Shown in pieces: positions 13,703 through 14,705 of a stretch of DNA of 14,705 nt. The translations under genes were made by a program, and so were the position numbers. The stretch is from Candidatus Omnitrophota bacterium. GTDB taxonomy: Bacteria > Omnitrophota > Gorgyraeia > Duberdicusellales > 4484-171. Every line of letters begins with the position of its first letter. Positions within the stretch are counted from its first letter, which is position 1. The stretch is from positions 1 to 14,705 of the forward strand of contig JALOBR010000023.1 of assembly GCA_023228195.1 (NCBI GenBank), given 5' to 3'. The notes below the pieces were generated by a model, which did no database searches, was not told where the DNA came from, and saw only the letters and a list, made by a program, of their open reading frames with translations.

Positions 13703-13936
13703 ATGAGAATTGAAATATTGGGGATGGGTTGCCCTAAATGTAGGCAATTAACCGCGAACGCAGAGTTGGCTATGAAAGAGCTCAATATTCGCGCAGAAAT
13801 TTCCAAAGTAACGGATATTGGAAAGATTACCGAATATGGCGTGATGATGACGCCCGCGCTTGTAATTGATGGCAAGGTGGTTTCTTCAGGTAAAGCGCTG
13901 ACAAAGGATGATATAAAAAAGCTTTTAGCTAAATAA
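13703..13936 (+). CDS. arsE: ArsE-like small thioredoxin-fold protein with CPKC
   Basis: A 77-residue cytoplasmic protein of the small redox-active disulfide (thioredoxin-like) family. The redox or metal-binding motif is GMGCPKC (Cys10, Cys13) after the first strand, and MMTPALVIDG supplies the expected cis-proline (Pro51). AAGGAG sits seven bases before the ATG, and the gene begins 15 bases after arsM. In arsEFG operons this small protein works with ArsF and ArsG in resistance to nitro- and trivalent aromatic arsenicals. The gene order here matches that set. On sequence alone it could be a generic small thioredoxin. Confidence 0.82.
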   Translation: MRIEILGMGCPKCRQLTANAELAMKELNIRAEISKVTDIGKITEYGVMMTPALVIDGKVVSSGKALTKDDIKKLLAK

Positions 13937-13948
13937 GAGGAGGCAAGG

Positions 13949-14377
13949 TTGAAGAAAATATTTTTTCTGGCATCCGTCATACTGGTTGGCAGCTGTATTT
14001 TACAAATTGGTTTTGTGTTTTCCGGCCCGCCAGCTAAAACAGATAAAGTTATAGCCTATTATTTCCATGGTGTTTTTCGCTGTTCTACCTGCCATAAACT
14101 TGAGGAATATTCAAAAGAGGCAATTGAAGCTAACTTTAAAGATGAACTCAATTCGGACAAGCTTGAATTTATTACCGTAAATATTGAACATCGTGAAAAT
14201 AAGCATTTTGTAAGCGATTATCAACTTTATACTAAGTCACTCATTCTTTCTTTGGTTAAAGACGGCAAGGAAATAAAGTCAAAAAATCTTACCAAGATTT
14301 GGGAGTATGTCGGAGACAAACAAAAATTTATTGATTACGTTAGAGATGAAATCTCGGTTTTTCTAAAGGAACTTTAA
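13949..14377 (+). CDS. arsF: ArsF-like thioredoxin-fold protein, exported
   Basis: A 142-residue protein with an N-terminal hydrophobic segment (4-25) that is a signal peptide or anchor. LVGSC (12-16) also reads as a possible lipoprotein box with Cys16. After it comes IAYYFHGVFRCSTCHKLEEYS (35-55), with redox Cys45 and Cys48, which is the hallmark of the ArsF (nitrophenyl compound nitroreductase subunit) family. The TTG start is supported by AGGAGG (13938-13943) five bases upstream, directly after the arsE stop, and by the signal sequence beginning at that codon. It is likely periplasmic or membrane-anchored and passes thiol electrons to or from ArsG. The arsE-arsF-arsG order strengthens the call. 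Confidence 0.85.
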   Translation: MKKIFFLASVILVGSCILQIGFVFSGPPAKTDKVIAYYFHGVFRCSTCHKLEEYSKEAIEANFKDELNSDKLEFITVNIEHRENKHFVSDYQLYTKSLILSLVKDGKEIKSKNLTKIWEYVGDKQKFIDYVRDEISVFLKEL

Positions 14378-14705
14378 TGAATGAAGCTTGGCTTGGATTT
14401 TTGTCGGCTTTGTGGCTCGGGATTTTAACCTCAATCAGTCCTTGCCCTTTGGCATCAAACATAGCGGCAGTATCATTTCTTTCAAAAAAGATAGAGCATC
14501 CGGCGCTTGTATTTATTTCCGGCCTTGCTTATACCTTGGGCAGAATGGTTTCATACGCGGTTTTGGGAGGGATTATTCTCAATTCACTTTTGAGTGTGCC
14601 GCAGGTTGCCCAATTCCTGCAAAAATATATGGGAAAAATTTTGGGGCCTCTTTTAATAATCACCGGGCTGATTTTACTGGAGGTAGTCACGCTGCGCCCG
14701 CCTGG
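14377..14705 (+). CDS. arsG: ArsG-like permease (CcdA/DsbD-type membrane protein), 3' truncated
   Basis: The first 109 codons of a membrane protein open to the window end. The ATG at 14377 shares one base with the arsF stop and has AAAGGA six bases upstream. Residues 1-31 form a first helix ending TSISPCPLASN, with Cys23 in the SPCPL motif seen in CcdA/DsbD-like transporters. Helices follow at about 47-75 and 88-105 (GKILGPLLIITGLILLEVV). In arsEFG operons this position encodes ArsG, an efflux permease for trivalent aromatic arsenicals. A cytochrome c biogenesis CcdA-type protein is the main alternative if context is ignored. The missing part lies to the right of the window. Confidence 0.82.
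   Translation, partial: MNEAWLGFLSALWLGILTSISPCPLASNIAAVSFLSKKIEHPALVFISGLAYTLGRMVSYAVLGGIILNSLLSVPQVAQFLQKYMGKILGPLLIITGLILLEVVTLRPP

Noticed and set aside
1..14705. CRISPR array, tRNA, rRNA, phage or intact insertion sequence
   Set aside because: No regularly spaced direct repeats, no cloverleaf or rRNA-like sequence, and no transposase, integrase or phage gene were seen. The palindromes are too short and scattered for a CRISPR.

Overview
The window reads almost entirely on the + strand. It looks like part of a chromosome from an uncultured, probably anaerobic, diderm (Gram-negative-type) bacterium. The outer membrane is inferred from a porin with a signal peptide and a C-terminal phenylalanine. 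Moderate GC, strong AGGAGG ribosome binding sites, a domain-minimal pyruvate kinase and many short TTAA-centred intergenic palindromes would suit Candidatus Omnitrophota or a similar candidate phylum. That placement is a low-confidence guess, because no rRNA or other marker gene is present.

Layout. (1) 1-1434: C-terminal half of a PMA1-type H+ P-type ATPase, cut by the window edge. (2) 1435-1681: spacer with two GC-rich hairpin elements. (3) 1682-2716: pyruvate kinase lacking the C-terminal domain. (4) 2797-5073: Cu+ P1B-ATPase with YHS and CPMH-type N-terminal metal-binding modules. (5) 5266-8175: a candidate transcription unit with its own promoter and terminator, encoding NikR, a 53-residue YezD/DUF2292-like protein, an OprB-like porin and two mutually paralogous small membrane proteins. 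(6) 8176-8571: a gene-poor stretch with a possible promoter and a hairpin-rich leader for (7) a cation diffusion facilitator at 8572-9480. (8) 9715-11088: ACT-domain malic enzyme with an altered catalytic segment. (9) 11271-14705: an arsenic operon encoding a Cys-rich DUF134 regulator, an ArsP/DUF318 permease, ArsM, ArsE, ArsF and the start of ArsG. It runs off the right edge.

How the genes fit together. Most of the window concerns metal and metalloid traffic: copper export, nickel sensing, divalent-cation efflux and organoarsenical handling. Two pyruvate-forming enzymes (pyruvate kinase and malic enzyme) sit between these blocks. In the arsenic operon, ArsM makes methylated trivalent arsenicals. 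ArsP-type and ArsG-type permeases can export organoarsenicals, and ArsE/ArsF are thiol proteins linked to aromatic arsenical reduction. A 22-bp perfect palindrome covers the predicted transcription start, and the first gene is a Cys-rich DUF134 protein instead of an ArsR.

The two best candidates for undescribed biology are the nikR-linked unit with the tandem three-helix membrane proteins (5266-8175), and the DUF134 protein with its palindrome as a possible non-ArsR arsenic switch (11267-11638).
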